NCBI GenBank assembly: GCA_037044905.1
Contig: JBAOKB010000113.1
Location: 17,985-81,984 of the forward strand
Direction of reading: 5' to 3'
Source of the DNA: Hortaea werneckii
Taxonomy: Eukaryota > Ascomycota > Dothideomycetes > Mycosphaerellales > Teratosphaeriaceae
DNA length: 64,000 bases
The notes beneath the pieces are model-generated. The model saw nothing but the letters and a program-made list of their open reading frames with translations. It had not been told where the DNA came from and did no database searches. Position 1 is the first letter of the stretch. Every line of letters starts with the position of its first letter. This document shows, piece after piece, positions 29,874 through 39,784 of the stretch. A program made the position numbers and the translations under genes.

Positions 29874-32440
29874 GGTTGGCGAAGGGTCGTGAGCTGGCGA
29901 CGGGGAAGCTCTGATGGGCTGCTGTCGTGCAGGAAGTAGACTGGGTATGTCGAGATCTATATGTACACGTGCTCAGCTCGATGCCGACTTGCACGTTGGC
30001 CGGGATGGTGAAGCTCCACGTATGGACAGAGAAGCTCGGTGGTACAGGACAATGACTGCTGAGATGTGCAGCGTACCGTGCCGGATGCCGATCGGTATCT
30101 TCAGACGCACCTTCTCTTGCACTTGATTTTGACTCGTGCTCTCGCGCCTGGATTGTACCGCACTCTGCCAATGCCGCTTGCCTAGGTAGGTGGGAAGAGC
30201 AAGACTTCCGAAGCAGACCTGAGACGGCTGTACTGTAGATCTTTCTCACTCACACCAACACACCAACGTGAGAACCTGAATTCACCAACAAGAGTAGAAG
30301 AGATGATCGAATTGGAGACGTTGCCTGGTCTGATGGTATTATTAGCCGAAAAGGTGGAAGATGGCTGGCCGATCTGGCTGGCTCTCACAGACCTCCTCAG
30401 GTGCCGGGAAGCGCGCGCGAGTGAGGCCAGAGCTCTCTCTCTCCACATTCGCCGGAGCTCGCATGCAGCTGGTTCCCATTGCCCAAATGACGTTGAGCGT
30501 CTCCACCTCCGCACCCGGGCTGGGGAGGCTTGCTCTCTTTGGGGACCAAGCCTGACACGCCAAGATGCGTCTGGCCTTTTGAGCCGCCGCCCGCTGCTGT
30601 CTGCGCACCATGCCCACCATGGCCCATCGGCGCCAATTTCGTCGCTACCTGGGCTATATATCGATGGTCGAACGCGCCGTCTGCTCAATCACGCCCCCCG
30701 CAATCCTACCAATACCCTCGCATCTGGACTTTGACTGTTGAGCTTCATCTGGGTCGGCTAGACATGTTCGATTTTCCACCCGCGACGAACGAGAACCCCA
30801 ACATTGTCCCCTACACCAGACCCTTCGAGATGCTAGACGAGTGATGAAGCTCCCGAACTGAGCACAGGTCGACTCGCAAGCTTTCTCCAGCTCTCCAGAT
30901 CTCCGCATCAGACCGGTGGAGCCACCAGGTGGCAGCGGCGGCGTGGGCGTGGGCGTTGGCGGGGCGGTGCGACGACCACCGGCTGACCCAGTCGTCGACA
31001 GGATCATTCGGGCCTTTTTTAGCTCATCAGTCCAATGAGTCCACGTGCGGCCATTGGAGGATCTGAACTTTGGGAGGGTCCCTCTTCGTTTCCCTCTCCA
31101 ACTATGAAAACTCTCCTTCTACTTGATTCTCTCCTCGTGACCTGTTCGCTTCGGTCGTAGTCTATGGCCGATCGATCTTTCGTAATAATTGTCCCCGTGC
31201 CACGCACAACAACGACGTCGGTCTCGCACGTGTCCCATGCCCACTCTCGGTTCCAACGGCAGCGATGGCGGGGGCCTTGGCATCGGTTCGTGCCTCGAGC
31301 GTTACCAACCCCCCCGCCATCCATCTTGCATCCGTTGGCCTTTTTGCGTCAGTCTTACATGTAGCTATGTACAGTTCATCGGTGCAGTTGTGCCATCATT
31401 TGTCGCGGGGCATCCAAGTTCGCCCCTAGCTATTACTACTAAAGGGACTGCGGTGCCACGCTGATTCACGTCGTGCGACTAAAGTGATTCGAAGAAAGAA
31501 TCGTCACTTTTAGTGGCCCTTGGTCAAGTACATCACAACGTTCTTGTGCCGCCTTCGGTACTTGCTATTATCGTCCTAATTGGCTGCAAGCGTCTGCCAT
31601 TCCATCATAGTCCAACCGATAGGCGAAGACTACCGGAGCAAGGGAAACCGCGCCAAGTTCGTATACAGGTATGTATAGTTGCACATGATGTCGGCCAACG
31701 TCGATTGCTTTTCACGGCCGCTGTATCACGCTTCATCCTCCCTGCGCGCGCCGTAGACGTTCCCTGTATGCTATCCTCCTTACTGATGGTGAAAGACTAC
31801 CGGGAAGTTCCCCATCATGCGCTTCCACACGTAGGACGAAATCGGGAAAAAGAAAAATCACATTGGAAATAGCTTCCTATCCCTCTCCATTTCGCCCAGG
31901 TGCTAGCAAGCCGATCCCGACGTCATATGCCACGTGAAAAAGGACCCCCCTATACTATCATATCCTATCGCTTTCTCTTCGTCCTTTCCTCCCCCGCCAT
32001 TCCTCGGACCCTTCTTGGGAATAGGGAGTCACGAGTTATGCTGTGCAACGGGATTTCCTTGTCTGCACCCCTCCATCTGCTCCCCCGCCGCGGATTAAGA
32101 GCCATGCCTCGACCTGTCATCGCCCTTCGTTCCTCTTCCATGGAGGTACAGCGACAGCCCCATTGACTGCATTGCTGGCTTTCTCGAAAGCTTGTCTTCC
32201 CTCTTGGTAGTGAGGATCTTCTTCCCCCTACTGGATTAGAATGATGCCGATGGGGTCCGGGCAGAAAGCCTGATTTTTCTTTTCTTTCTTCGTAGTGTTG
32301 ATGATAATGGTGGCCGTGGTACCGCAACGTTACCGGCTGCTCCGTGGAATTCTTGTTTGCCAAGGATGCGTGTCGGTCTTTGCGGTGGGAGCGGTGACGG
32401 AAGGGAGCCAGACGATTGGAAAGAACGAGGTGTATGTGTG
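29874..32440. other. Intergenic, about 2.5 kb
   Basis: Starts with the glycogen synthase promoter. Several short frames (for example 30303-30734, +) lack family features. A TATA-like GCTATATATCG at about 30652-30662 has no convincing gene after it. No RNA gene seen. Confidence 0.55.
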
Positions 32441-32453
32441 TATATATATAAAG
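32441..32453 (+). promoter_or_regulatory. TATA box of the small secreted-protein gene
   Basis: TATATATATAAAG, 270 bp before the start codon at 32723. The presumed leader includes an immediate duplication of ACCAAGAGGAGAAA (about 32674-32702). Confidence 0.6.
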
Positions 32454-32722
32454 CAAGGTGGTGTCCAGTGTCGATTTTGTTTCTGTCTAGTTCTGCTCGC
32501 TCCTCCTCATTGAAGCCGCCTTTCTTGCTTGGGAAGTTGGTTGCTGTGTGGCTTGTATCGATATATTACACGCGCGTAAGGCCTGATGGTCTCGCTTCTC
32601 GGCGAGGAGATAGGATGCGCATGAGTTTCTAGGGCGAACGATTTCATCACCCGCCACAGGCCTGAAACAGAAACCAAGAGGAGAAAACCAAGAGGAGAAA
32701 AGTTCAGCAAGACAAAACACCA

Positions 32723-33367
32723 ATGTCACGACTCGCGATCTTCTCCTCCCTCAATCTCCTCCTCTTAGCCTCCCTCCTCCCACCACCAACCACCGCCCTC
32801 CCCCATCCCCAAGCCGACGACCTGCCCACCTCACCCGCAACAACCCTAACCCTCACCACAACCTCCACAACCACCCTCTGCCCACCTCCAAACCCGGACA
32901 ATCCAACATCCACCTCGGTCCCACTCATCCAACCCCCTACCCGCTCCCCGGGACCCCCTTACCCCCTCATGCCAGCCCCAACCACATCTCTCGCCCCGGC
33001 CGCCAGTGGTCCCCCCTTCCCAACCAACACAACCCTCTCCCTGTACCAAGGCCGGCGCTGCCAATACCGCGTCGGCAGCTCCCCGATCTCCTCCAGCGAA
33101 TGCCAGGCCTTCCGCACCGAATGGGTCGGCGTCCCGCGCGACGCGACAAGGAATTGTACGTTTGCCGTCTGGTTGGGGGATGATTTCTGTGGGTCTGGTG
33201 GCGGTGGTGGGGAGGTGAGGAGTACGTTTGTGGAGAGTCTGGAGGGCGTGAGGGATGGGGAGGAGGGGGATGGTGGGGAGACGGAGGGGGATGAGGAGGT
33301 TTGTGTCTATGTGGGCGTTTTGCAGCCGGGGGTTTATCATGGGAGTGGGGTTTGGACTTGTGGGTAG
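32723..33367 (+). CDS. Small secreted Thr/Pro-rich cysteine-containing protein
   Basis: Frame of 214 residues starting MSRLAIFSSLNLLLLASLL, a clear signal peptide with cleavage probably after TTALP or nearby. Residues 30-100 are a Thr/Pro/Ser-rich stretch (TTTSTTTLCPPPNP) likely O-glycosylated. The C-terminal half carries six of the seven mature cysteines (RRCQYR, SSECQAF, RNCTFAVW, DDFCGS, EEVCVYV and the final WTCG), with an acidic Gly/Glu-rich loop in between. No family recognised; size, secretion and Cys content fit effector-like or surface proteins, but that is an inference. The codon usage of the first half (C-rich) differs from that of the second half (G-rich), an odd internal skew. 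No intron seen. Confidence 0.75.
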   Translation: MSRLAIFSSLNLLLLASLLPPPTTALPHPQADDLPTSPATTLTLTTTSTTTLCPPPNPDNPTSTSVPLIQPPTRSPGPPYPLMPAPTTSLAPAASGPPFPTNTTLSLYQGRRCQYRVGSSPISSSECQAFRTEWVGVPRDATRNCTFAVWLGDDFCGSGGGGGEVRSTFVESLEGVRDGEEGDGGETEGDEEVCVYVGVLQPGVYHGSGVWTCG

Positions 33368-34415
33368 AGAGGACGGAGGGGTGGAGAGGGATGGGGAAGG
33401 GGATGTTTTGTATGGAAGCGGATTTGTGGGAGCGGGATAGGATTTGGGAGTCTTTTTGGTTTGGAATGAATCGGATGTGCTTAGAGAGACAAGGGTTCGA
33501 GGGTGACGATGCTAGAGAAGGGGAAAGGCAGCGTAGGAAAGGAGAAGAAAGAAGGGAGAGAGAAGAGGTGGGGAGGAATTGATGATCATGAAGCTTTCGT
33601 GCATCTCTCTTTTTCATCCTGTCAGTTGGGTGGTCTTGTATTCTACCCTCTTGGACGATTTGCCACTCCTGAAAGGAATTGAGCATATGACTGTGCCCAT
33701 CGTCTAGCAACATCCTACTTTGATAATAGTGCGACGGCGAATCAGTCTAAGTCATAGTGAAGTTTGAAGAGTCAATCTACTGTGATCCTGTGCGCCGAGC
33801 TCGTGTCCATTCCTGCGTTGCGTCTGTTCATGGACAGGATCGGGCTTACGACGTCAGTCAGTGGGGGCGAGAGGAAGTTGGAAGTTGAACTCAGTGCAGG
33901 GTCCAAATCCGGTAAGACCCTCAGAGCACATCCTGGCCCGACCGCGACGTTTTCCTGGTGGCGCCCGCCCCTCACTCACTACTCACAGCCTCGACTGGCC
34001 AAGAGACCCTTCTCCTGTTGATGATTGATTTCCAGTAGAAGCTTCACGACGGGAGGTGGAAGTGCTGACGGGGTTTATTTGCCATCTTCAACCCGGCTCC
34101 GTCGATTGATCAATCAACCCGATCAATCAAACCCTCGGCGATTCATTCAGCCGCAAACCAACCAAGCTAGACCGGCCCAGCTGCCAGTCAAGCAAGAGCA
34201 TCAGCCACACCCACCCTATCCTGACCCTTCGAATTGGACGGACAACCAACCAACCAACCAACCGGTAGACTTGCGACAGACCACCTCACCAACCCGACAG
34301 CAGGCGAGACGTGCACACTCCAGTCACCAAGTTGGTCGCGTGATCGGAGATCGCGCAGAGACTTGCAAGGCGAGAGCCGCGCAGAAACAAGGCAGCTACC
34401 GCGACAGACGACAAC
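33368..34415. other. Intergenic; calcineurin A promoter side
   Basis: Polypurine stretch at 33360-33580. Near 34105-34135 there are repeated GATCAATCAA motifs, and a CAAC tetranucleotide run at about 34247-34262, both probably in the calcineurin A promoter or leader. No gene supported. Confidence 0.6.
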
Positions 34416-36182
34416 ATGGACGGGCAAGAGGCCCAGTACGCGGACAACGCCATGCGGGCGATCCGTGAGAAGAAGCAGCTGCCGGAGATTGATTTCACCC
34501 TGCATACCATGGAGGATGGGAGCACCGTGAGCACGCAGGAGCGAGTGTGCAAAGGCATGTCCCCCCGACAATTCCAAGCAGAGAGATGACGCGCGGGGAG
34601 ATGTGAGCGAGATGAGCTGGCGGGCGCATGCTAACACGAGATGCTGGCAGATGTCCAAGCCCCCGCCTTCAACACCCCGACCCAAGACCAGATCACATCC
34701 CCCCTCGACCGCTCCAAGCCCAATCTCCAGTTCCTCAAGCAGCATCTGTACCGCGAAGGCCGCCTGACTGAAGAGCAAGCGCTGTGGATCATCAACGGCG
34801 GCGAGGAGGTCCTGCGCTCTGAGCCCAACATGCTGGAGATGGATGCGCCGATCACCGTGTGTGGCGACATCCACGGTCAGTACTTCGACCTCATGAAGCT
34901 GTTCGAGGTGGGCGGAGATCCGGCAGAGACCCGCTACCTCTTCCTCGGCGACTACGTCGACCGCGGCTACTTTTCCATCGAGTGCGTCCTCTACCTCTGG
35001 GCCCTCAAGATGTGGTATCCCAACACCCTCTGGCTCCTGCGCGGCAACCACGAGTGCCGTCACTTGACCGACTACTTCACCTTTAAGCTGGAGTGCAAGC
35101 ACAAATACAGCGAAGCCGTCTACGAAGCCTGCATGAAGTCGTTCTGTGCCCTTCCTCTGGCCGCGGTCATGAACAAGCAGTTCCTGTGCATTCACGGCGG
35201 TCTCTCTCCCGAACTCCACACGCTCGACGATCTCAAGTCGCTCGACCGTTTCCGTGAGCCGCCCACCCACGGTTTGATGTGCGATATCCTCTGGGCCGAC
35301 CCGCTGGAAGACTTTGGCCAGGAGAAGACGCAAGATTACTTCCTACACAATCACGTCCGAGGATGCTCCTACTTCTTCTCCTACCCAGCCGCCTGTGCCT
35401 TCCTCGAGAAGAACAACCTCCTCTCCATCATCCGCGCCCACGAAGCCCAAGACGCAGGATACCGCATGTACCGCAAGACCCGCACCACCGGCTTCCCCTC
35501 CGTCATGACCATCTTCTCCGCCCCCAACTACCTCGACGTCTACAACAACAAGGCCGCCGTGCTCAAGTACGAAAACAACGTCATGAACATCCGCCAATTC
35601 AACTGCACCCCGCACCCTTACTGGCTCCCCAACTTCATGGACGTCTTCACCTGGAGTCTTCCCTTCGTCGGCGAGAAGATCACCGACATGCTCATCGCCA
35701 TCCTCAACACCTGCAGCAAGGAGGAATTGGAAGAAGAGACCCCGTCCTCCTCCGGCCCCGCCTCCCCACCTCTCCCCGGCGGCACCACTTCCGCCGGCGG
35801 CAAAGGCACCGAAGGCATGGACCCGGACAGCGTCGAATTCAAACGCCGCGCGATCAAGAACAAGATCCTCGCCATCGGCCGCCTCTCGCGCGTCTTCCAG
35901 GTCCTGCGCGAGGAATCCGAACGCGTCACCGAGCTCAAGACGGCTTCCGGCGGCCGCCTCCCCGCGGGGACCCTCATGCTCGGCGCCGAGGGCATCAAGC
36001 AGGCCATCACTTCCTTCGAGGACGCCCGCAAAGTCGACCTGCAGAACGAACGCCTCCCGCCTAGTCAGGAGGAGGTCCGGCGTACGAGCGATGCGGCGCG
36101 CGATGAGGCTATCAGGCGGGCGACGCGTGAGGCCGAGGGGGATGAGAATCTGCAGCGGGTTGCTAGGAGGATTTCGGTGTAA
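34416..36182 (+). CDS. CNA1: Calcineurin A (PP2B catalytic subunit)
   Basis: Two exons, 34416-34554 and 34651-36182; 556 residues. The intron (34555-34650) starts GCATGT and ends GGCAG, a probable GC-AG intron; no GT donor gives the required VCKDVQAPAFN junction in frame. Metallophosphatase motifs are GDIHGQ (118-123), GDYVDRG (146-152) and GNHE (178-181). A calmodulin-binding helix RRAIKNKILAIGRLSRVF lies at about 443-460, and an autoinhibitory segment ITSFEDARKVDLQNERLPP at about 498-516. The enzyme is the Ca2+/calmodulin-dependent Ser/Thr phosphatase acting with calcineurin B on Crz1-type targets, and is the indirect target of FK506 and cyclosporin. Long frames on the other strand here are shadows of strong codon bias. 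Confidence 0.97.
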
Positions 36183-36215
36183 GTCTATTTTCTTTCCTTT
36201 CCACCCTCCCCCGTT

Positions 36216-36244
36216 CCCCCCCCCCCCCCCCCCCCCCCCCCCCC
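36216..36244. repeat. C29 homopolymer in calcineurin A 3' flank
   Basis: Twenty-nine consecutive C, starting 34 nt after the calcineurin A stop codon; a T-rich stretch follows. Confidence 0.9.
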
Positions 36245-36998
36245 TTCTTCCGTAGGTTTTTTTTTTCTTTTTCTTTTTTTCCCTCGTTGCGAAATTGTCT
36301 AGGCTGACCCGTGTGTGCTTGTTTTTCTCTCTACCCACAGTTCCTCCGGTTCAAGAGGCAAACGATAAACAGATGGCGGCTCTTATATTACAGACTCGCC
36401 GACGAAAAGAAATCAATTTTTCTAATCCCTTCCTTCCTACGTCTCTCTCTCTCTCTCTCTCCCTCCCTCTCTCTCTCCAAATGTCCCCTCCCTCCCTTCC
36501 TTCTATTTACCCACTTTCCTAGTAAGGGGGAAAAGAAAAATTGTTCACATCACCAATTCTCTCCCCCATCCTGGCGCCTTCCCCCCGCGGGTCAATTTCC
36601 CGGTTTGGCTTTCTCTTCTTCTTCTTCTTTTTTTTTTCTTTTTCTTTTTGGTGTTATCCTTTTTTCTCTCCTCTTCTTCAGCTTCACTCGCTTGTCCCTT
36701 TTCTCTGATCGGATACGAAAATGTAAAAAAAAAAAAAACAAAAAAACAAAGAGAAAACCGGGTAGGAGAAAAATGTAGGAAAGACAAAGTTGGAGGATTG
36801 AAAGAGGAGAGAGTATGAACTATGTTCTCTTGTCCTTTTTTTTTTTTCTCTCCCCTTTTTTTGTCCTTTTTTTTTTTCTGTTTTCCATTCAGGTTTCTTG
36901 TAGTGAAGAGCAGTGGTAGGATTTGTTCTCTCTTCTTTTTCTTTGTCTGAGGTACGTCTCAGGACTACTACGACTCCATTGAGGTTGCTGTCCTTAAC

Positions 36999-37000
36999 TT

Positions 37001-37031
<31 letters not shown>

Positions 37032-37033
37032 GG
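36999..37033. repeat. T12-G23 homopolymer block
   Basis: Twelve T directly followed by 23 G, in non-coding DNA. Confidence 0.9.
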
Positions 37034-37204
37034 CCCTTTTTGGTCCCGTTCTCTTTCTCCCCCAAAGGGAGAAGGAAATTGGAGGGGCGAGGCGGGATAA
37101 GGAGACAGGATGGGTAAGAGGGCCGCCGCCGGGAGAGAAAGAAGGAGGAGGAGGAGTAGGAGGAATTAAAGGCGAGCTGTGGGATGTCTAACTGCCTCCC
37201 ATCC

Positions 37205-37263
37205 CTTCTTCTTCTTCTTCTTCTTCTTCTTCTTCTTCTTCTTCTTCTTCTTCTTCTTCTTCT
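37205..37263. repeat. (CTT)n microsatellite, about 20 units
   Basis: Uninterrupted CTT trinucleotide repeat of 59 bp followed by T-rich sequence. A polypurine/polypyrimidine tract of this length can adopt triplex DNA. Confidence 0.95.
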
Positions 37264-37839
37264 TTTTTTTTTCTTTTTTTCTTTTTCACTCCTCCCTTTG
37301 ACATTTACAACAGCTGGATTTCGCAAGCAAATTACCCTGGCCTTAAGATCTCAATGCATGGATACGAGGGATTAACCCCGGACGATACTACAATAGTATT
37401 AACGGCTAATCTGTCAGGCTGCTCATATTCTCCATCCTCCCCCTCCCCCCTGAGGAAATCCAGAAGTCCATCATCAACCGCGCGCAATCGTCCATCTCAC
37501 GAGATGTTTACCTTTCGTCCCGACCGAGGCAGCAAGAGATCAGGTCTCCCTTTTTCAAAACAACCTCCCGAATCCACCTTTGTCCCATTCCATCGTCTTC
37601 ATCCTCCCCCCCTCTCTCCTCTTCTTCTTATGACGTCCCCTTTCATATTTTCCCCTTACACCGCGGCCCCAACTAAACTCCTCCAATCCCATTCCCCGTA
37701 CGCGGTCCTGATCTCACGAAAAATCCATGACGAGCGTAGAACTTTCCACCATCCTACGAAAAAGAGGGCATTCTGACCCCTCTCTTAGCCGCCCGCTCGC
37801 TCTCCCTTTAAAGCTCCCCCCAGAAGCTTAAGATAGCTA

Positions 37840-37866
37840 CCCCTTCCCCTTCCCCTTCCCCTTCCC
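37840..37866. repeat. (CCCCTT)4 array
   Basis: Four perfect CCCCTT units plus CCC; the other strand has five G-runs of three or four, a possible G-quadruplex. Not the fungal telomere repeat (TTAGGG). Confidence 0.85.
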
Positions 37867-38218
37867 TTCTCCTTTCCCCCTTCCTGCCGTCTCCCGACCC
37901 TTGAGCTCCTGCTGAAGTCCTTGCGACTTTGCGGAGGGCGGCAGAAGGGCTGTGCCTTTCATTCATGATGGGAAAGAGAAAGGAAGAGTGAGGAGGGGGG
38001 GAATCATAGGGGGATTCCTCTCCCTCAGTCTCCGGGGATCACAGATGGCCCGCCCTGGTCCAAGAAAAGGGGGGGAATTGGAGTCTTTCGAAGACTGAGA
38101 GGAGCGCCATATTCTTGACTTTTCTGAAGGCCAAGCAATGATTGAAGAGGATGTCCTTTCGGCTGTCTGGTTTATAACACAGATGGGGCCGTTTTTTGGT
38201 GGTGGGGGAGTTTCTCAA

Positions 38219-39304
38219 TCAATCCTCATCGCTACTCTCGCTCCCGTAATCCACTAACCCGACCCCACCGCCTTCTTTCTTGGGAGGTAGGCCTCCATTC
38301 GGCACGTGCGTGCCTGCAACAGCCGGGCTGCGGTCGGGAGGGGGATTCTTGTGGTCCTCCGCATCAACTGCCGCGGAAGATGTGGCGGGTTTCTTGATCC
38401 CGAGAGTCGACGCGAAGTCCTTCTTCATTTTCGGTTTGCGCTGGAAAGCTGTCGTCGTCGTTGTGGTGGTGGTCGGGGGAGGAGGGGGTGGCATGGCTGC
38501 TTTATCGGCGTATTCGGAGAAGTCGGAGATATTGGTAGCGGTGTCAAGAGAAGAACGGGCAGAGGAAGCGGTCGAAGAAGCCGATGAAGAAGGACCAGTA
38601 ACCGGAGCCGAGTCATCCAGCTCAATATCCCCATCCAACCTCCTAACCCTCTCGCCCGTGGCACTCAAAAAAGCCCTTCGGGCCTGCTCCTCGATCTCCC
38701 GCTCCACCCTCTCAGCCTCCTCATCCCTCATCCCCTTCCCCCTATCCATCGCAACCCCCTGCAGCGCCCCCTCCACCCCACCCCCCCTCTCGCGCATCGC
38801 ATTCCGCATCCTCACATCATCCAACGCATCCGCAATCCGCATTTCCATCTGGGCATCATTGGTCTTCTGCTCCAACTCAACCATCTTATCCCTCTCCCCT
38901 TCCTCCCGCTCAAGACGATCCAATCTCTCCTCCTCCGTCTCCTCCGCGAGTTTCGCTTCGCGCCAGGGCTCGAAATTTCTCCTCGCGCCCCGCTCACAAC
39001 TGTAATCCATATTCTTCGGATCGGTCTTAAAGGTGATTTCCGCCGAGCAGCGCGTACAGCGGATATAGAAGCGGAAGATCGAGATGGCGTAGTATTTCTC
39101 CTCGGTGGTTTCTTTCCGGGCGTTGAATTTCCGCCCCTTGTAGATGTATTCGCCGCAGGAGGTGCATTTCATGCTGAAGGGGGCCATGAGGCGGACGGGT
39201 TGGATTTTGGGTCCGGTCTGTTTGGGGCCTTTGCGGCGTTTTTCGATCGCCGAGGGGTCGAAGTCGGGCGGGTAGTATTTTTGCAGGACTTTGCGTTCGG
39301 ACAT
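38219..39304 (-). CDS. YJU2: Splicing factor Yju2 (CWC16 family)
   Basis: Single frame of 361 residues starting MSERKVLQKYYPPDFDPSAI, the characteristic Yju2/CCDC94 opening. A zinc-binding arrangement follows: CTSC (Cys47, Cys50) and CTRC (Cys83, Cys86), with the conserved KGRKFNARKE and FYIRCTRCSAEITFKTDPKN segments. Residues 120-215 are charged and helical; the C-terminal third is low-complexity, with Ser/Ala, Pro and Thr runs and an acidic SESSDED end. Yju2 joins the Prp19/NTC complex and promotes the first step of splicing by stabilising the branch helix. Divergent from APC6, with 480 bp between the start codons. Confidence 0.96.
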   Translation of the reverse strand: MSERKVLQKYYPPDFDPSAIEKRRKGPKQTGPKIQPVRLMAPFSMKCTSCGEYIYKGRKFNARKETTEEKYYAISIFRFYIRCTRCSAEITFKTDPKNMDYSCERGARRNFEPWREAKLAEETEEERLDRLEREEGERDKMVELEQKTNDAQMEMRIADALDDVRMRNAMRERGGGVEGALQGVAMDRGKGMRDEEAERVEREIEEQARRAFLSATGERVRRLDGDIELDDSAPVTGPSSSASSTASSARSSLDTATNISDFSEYADKAAMPPPPPPTTTTTTTTAFQRKPKMKKDFASTLGIKKPATSSAAVDAEDHKNPPPDRSPAVAGTHVPNGGLPPKKEGGGVGLVDYGSESSDED

Positions 39305-39784
39305 GGTGGGCGGTGGGGGTCAGTGGTGCAGGTGGGTGGGGGTTGTTGAGGTTGAGAGGAGGTGGTGTTGATGGAGAGGGGATGAGAGGTGGATGGGAGG
39401 GTATCACGATAGCGATGGAATTAAGAAGGGAAAGGAACAGTAGGCGGAGTGGAGCAGTGGACGAGATGCATGGCTTTGGTAAGTTTAGTTCAGGGCGCGA
39501 GTCATGTCAGCCCGCCCGCCCGCCATCACATGACTATGAGTCTGCGGAGATGGTGGGCGAAGTAAACAAAGATGAATGGCTGCAGTCGCAATTCTCCCAT
39601 TTCTCTCCCCAAGGTAAGTGACGCCGCGCGCCGGTCATGTTGATTGAGATACCTATAGGTATTGAATAGCAGCTCACATTCAGCAGGCGCAAAGGTATTC
39701 GAAATTTCATTGACTACCGCTTCTCTTGATACCTTAAGGTAGTGTTGGCGATGCTCTCCCGTCTCTAGCACCCAAGCGACGACC
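39305..39784. promoter_or_regulatory. Divergent promoter region YJU2 / APC6
   Basis: About 480 bp between opposite start codons. Contains an AACAAAG-type box and no TATA box; no coding frame supported. Confidence 0.5.

Larger units (their letters stand above)
36183..38218. other. Intergenic, extreme low complexity, about 2 kb
   Basis: Convergent 3' flanks of calcineurin A and YJU2. Contains a C29 run, several T and A runs, a T12-G23 block, a (CTT)n array and a (CCCCTT)4 array. No gene supported. Confidence 0.65.

Noticed and set aside
34188..35333. 381-residue open frame on the minus strand
   Set aside because: Antisense to calcineurin A, including its motif-bearing exon; no domain of its own.
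35279..36064. 261-residue plus-strand frame rich in Arg/His/Pro
   Set aside because: Shifted frame of the calcineurin A exon; composition is the typical out-of-frame signature.
35343..36338. 331-residue open frame on the minus strand with Lys and Gly runs at its start
   Set aside because: Antisense to calcineurin A; its N-terminal Gly and Lys runs are only the C29 run and T-rich flank read backwards.
37840..37866. Possible telomere-like or interstitial telomeric repeat
   Set aside because: The unit is CCCCTT/AAGGGG, not TTAGGG, and the array has only four units in an internal region.
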